A stretch of 7,284 bases of DNA from an uncultured Oscillospiraceae bacterium (GTDB lineage Bacteria; Bacillota; Clostridia; Oscillospirales; Acutalibacteraceae). The translations under genes were made by a program, and so were the position numbers. Shown one piece after another: positions 5,798 to 7,284 of this stretch (positions are counted from its first letter, which is position 1; every line of letters starts with the position of its first letter). Location: contig USBP01000060.1 of assembly GCA_900552985.1 (NCBI GenBank), forward strand, positions 1-7,284, in the 5' to 3' direction. The notes under the pieces were generated by a model. It saw only the letters and a program-made list of their open reading frames with translations. It did no database searches and was not told where the DNA came from.

Positions 5798-7099
5798 ATG
5801 GCACAGACAAAAGGACTGTTTAAGCCGCGCGAATGGTACAGGCTTGATAATGCGGCCAAAATTTTTCCGGGCCAGAATACGCAGAGATGGTCCAATATTT
5901 TTCGCCTTTCCGTCGTGCTGCGGGAGAAGATTGATCCCGCAGTGCTGGAGCAGGCTGTTGTGATGGTGCTCCCGCGCTTCCCATGCTTTAACGTTCGGAT
6001 GCGCAGGGGCTTCTTTTGGCATTACCTGGAGCAAAATGACAGCCCGGCTCCGCCGGTTCAGCCAGATATCCAAAACCCGTGCCACCGTGTGAACTGGAAG
6101 GAAAATAATCGGTTTCTCTTTCGGGTTTATTACCATGAAAACCGTATCTCCATCGATTTCTATCATGCGCTCAGCGACGCCTATGGCGCTTCCCGGCTGT
6201 TGAGCACAATCGCGGCGCAATACCTGCGGCTGCGGGGGCATGTGATCCCGCCGGGGGAGAGCGTGCTGGATCTGGCGGAGCCGCCGACGAAGGATGAGAT
6301 CAGCGACCCCTTTCAGCGCTTTGCCACCTCCAAGGCTTCCCCACGGCACAAGGTGAGCAAGTTTGCCTACCATGCGAAGGGAACGCGCATGCCGGCGCAT
6401 ATGGTGAATATTACGACGGGATATCTGCCGGTGGATACGCTCAAGGCCAAGGCAAAGGAATACGGTGCGACGATCACGGAATTTATCGCGGCGCTGCTGC
6501 TGGACGTGCACTATCACAAGCAGCTGGAGGAGCACAGGGGCAGGGGCAAGCTGGAGGATGTCAGCGTTCAGATCCCCGTGAATCTGCGCAACTCCTTCCC
6601 TACAAAAACGCTGCGCAATTTTTCCCTGTGTTATTCCGCGCGCATCGACCCCAACATGGGGGAGTATACCTTTGAAGAGATCGTACGGCAGGTTTCTCTC
6701 TATCTGCGCTATATCAACACGCCCAAAGAGCTCAACGCGATGATGTCGAGCAACCTAAAGCTCGAGACCAATCTGTTCATGCGCTTTTTGCCGCTGCCGA
6801 TCAAGGATTTTTTTATTGGCCTTTCCTTTCAAATAACAGGGGAGAAGGCGACAAGCGTGCTGATTTCCAACCTCGGTGTTGTCAAGGGGCCGGCGGAGAT
6901 GGAGCCTTATATTGAGCGCTATGTGCTCATGACCGGGCCTGGGCGGCGCAGCGGCTCGCGCTGCGGGGCGGTTTCCTTCCAAAACACTTTTGCGCTGACC
7001 TTTGCCAATATTTATCGGGAAAGCGATATTGAGCGCTCGTTTTTTACTCGACTTGTAAAAATGGGCATACCTGTAAAAATTGAAAGCAATCGGGCGTGA
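5798..7099 (+). CDS. HxxxD acyltransferase-like protein (condensation / alcohol acetyltransferase fold)
   Basis: The predicted 433-residue protein resembles the alcohol O-acetyltransferase/condensation-domain (CoA-dependent acyltransferase) superfamily. The HxxxD motif is visible as YHALSD, with His123 and Asp127, preceded by RFLFRVYYHENRISIDF, the expected edge strand. The N-terminal half has a DPAVLEQAVVMVLPRFPCF stretch (46-64), like the first helix of such folds. The C-terminal half has VQIPVNLRNSFPTKTLRNFSL (257-276 core) and VLISNLG (354-360), where condensation folds have P.nlR...Nf and SNLG motifs. There is no signal peptide or obvious membrane span, so it is probably cytoplasmic. ATG 5798 is preferred over GTG 5789 because GAGG at 5786-5789 is eight bases before it. 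The substrate is unknown; no carrier-protein or synthetase gene is visible. It probably forms a unit with the next gene. Several clostridial homologues are simply named hypothetical or alcohol acetyltransferase. Confidence 0.75.
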   Translation: MAQTKGLFKPREWYRLDNAAKIFPGQNTQRWSNIFRLSVVLREKIDPAVLEQAVVMVLPRFPCFNVRMRRGFFWHYLEQNDSPAPPVQPDIQNPCHRVNWKENNRFLFRVYYHENRISIDFYHALSDAYGASRLLSTIAAQYLRLRGHVIPPGESVLDLAEPPTKDEISDPFQRFATSKASPRHKVSKFAYHAKGTRMPAHMVNITTGYLPVDTLKAKAKEYGATITEFIAALLLDVHYHKQLEEHRGRGKLEDVSVQIPVNLRNSFPTKTLRNFSLCYSARIDPNMGEYTFEEIVRQVSLYLRYINTPKELNAMMSSNLKLETNLFMRFLPLPIKDFFIGLSFQITGEKATSVLISNLGVVKGPAEMEPYIERYVLMTGPGRRSGSRCGAVSFQNTFALTFANIYRESDIERSFFTRLVKMGIPVKIESNRA

Positions 7100-7117
7100 G
7101 CTCTGCGCTCCGCCCGA
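7090..7117 (+). terminator. GC-rich hairpin over the acyltransferase stop, weak terminator or attenuator
   Basis: TCGGGCG (7090-7096) pairs with CGCCCGA (7111-7117), and inside it GAGC (7098-7101) pairs with GCTC (7107-7110). This gives 11 pairs with one bulged base (T7097) and a five-base loop. The stem covers the TGA stop of the preceding gene. Only AATTTC follows, so the U tract is poor, and an SD for the next gene begins about six bases later. Partial attenuation or 3'-end stabilisation is more likely than full termination. Confidence 0.4.
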
Positions 7118-7138
7118 ATTTCGGAGGTGAGTTTGATC

Positions 7139-7284
7139 ATGTCCTATTGTGTCAATTGCGGCGTTGAGCTGGATGACAGCGCCAAAGCGTGTGCGCTGTG
7201 CGGCGCGCCGGTGCTCAACCCTTATCTTGACGAGCCGGAGCAGGAGCTGCCTGCGCCTTATCCGGACCGGCTCGTGCTACCCGA
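7139..7284 (+). CDS. Zinc-ribbon protein, 5' part (possibly DUF6320 family)
   Basis: The first 48 codons of a gene that runs off the window. The N-terminus is a compact zinc ribbon with two CxxC knuckles: Cys4 and Cys7 (YCVNCG), then Cys18 and Cys21 (CALCG). A linker rich in proline and glutamate (AP...NPYLDEPEQELPAPYP) follows. ATG 7139 is preceded by GGAGGTGA (7123-7130) at eight bases; TTG 7133 is an in-frame alternative with poor spacing. From memory, clostridial proteins with this N-terminus often continue into a membrane domain (DUF6320) and follow an acyltransferase like the one here, but the membrane part is not visible. Function unknown; a regulatory or anchoring role for the upstream enzyme is only a guess. 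Confidence 0.8.
   Translation, partial: MSYCVNCGVELDDSAKACALCGAPVLNPYLDEPEQELPAPYPDRLVLP

Noticed and set aside
5729..6535. 268-codon minus-strand frame opposite the acyltransferase
   Set aside because: It covers the conserved HxxxD region of the sense gene; its composition (rich in Arg, His, Gln, Leu) is typical of antisense reading and no motif is seen.

Overview
The window is almost entirely protein-coding on the + strand and carries most of a histidine biosynthesis operon, followed by a two-gene unit of unrelated type. Several traits point to a Gram-positive anaerobe of the Clostridia, most like the Oscillospirales/Ruminococcaceae. These are a short-form HisG paired with a HisRS-like HisZ, separate monofunctional hisB, hisI and hisE genes, strong AGGAGG-type ribosome binding sites, moderately high GC, and a downstream acyltransferase plus zinc-ribbon gene of a kind I associate with this group. 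No genus can be named from the sequence alone.

Layout: 1-584 is the 3' part of hisZ. It is followed by hisG (581-1213), hisD (1210-2493), hisC (2496-3557) and hisB (start near 3560, end 4144), packed with 4-base overlaps or 2-base gaps. A 93-base gap (4145-4237) holds a long imperfect RNA hairpin with a competing small hairpin. Then come hisA (4238-4957), a 139-base gap (4958-5096) with a possible 31-codon ORF, hisI (5097-5420, TTG start) and hisE (5424-5750). After 47 bases comes a 433-residue HxxxD acyltransferase-like gene (5798-7099), a GC-rich hairpin over its stop codon, and the first 48 codons of a zinc-ribbon protein (7139 to the window end).

Together HisZ/HisG start the pathway from PRPP and ATP, HisE and HisI carry out steps 2 and 3, HisA step 4, HisB and HisC steps 6 and 7 (HisB's dehydratase and HisC's transamination), and HisD the last two oxidations. 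The histidinol-phosphate phosphatase is absent, as is common in Firmicutes, where it is usually elsewhere. More unusual, both subunits of imidazole-glycerol-phosphate synthase, HisH and HisF, are missing. The usual clostridial order is hisB-hisH-hisA-hisF-hisI, and the only two sizeable gaps in the operon lie exactly at those two slots.

The most interesting signals are this paired hisH/hisF absence, the potentially bistable RNA element in the hisB-hisA gap, and the uncharacterised acyltransferase/zinc-ribbon pair. I found no mobile element, CRISPR array, tRNA or rRNA.
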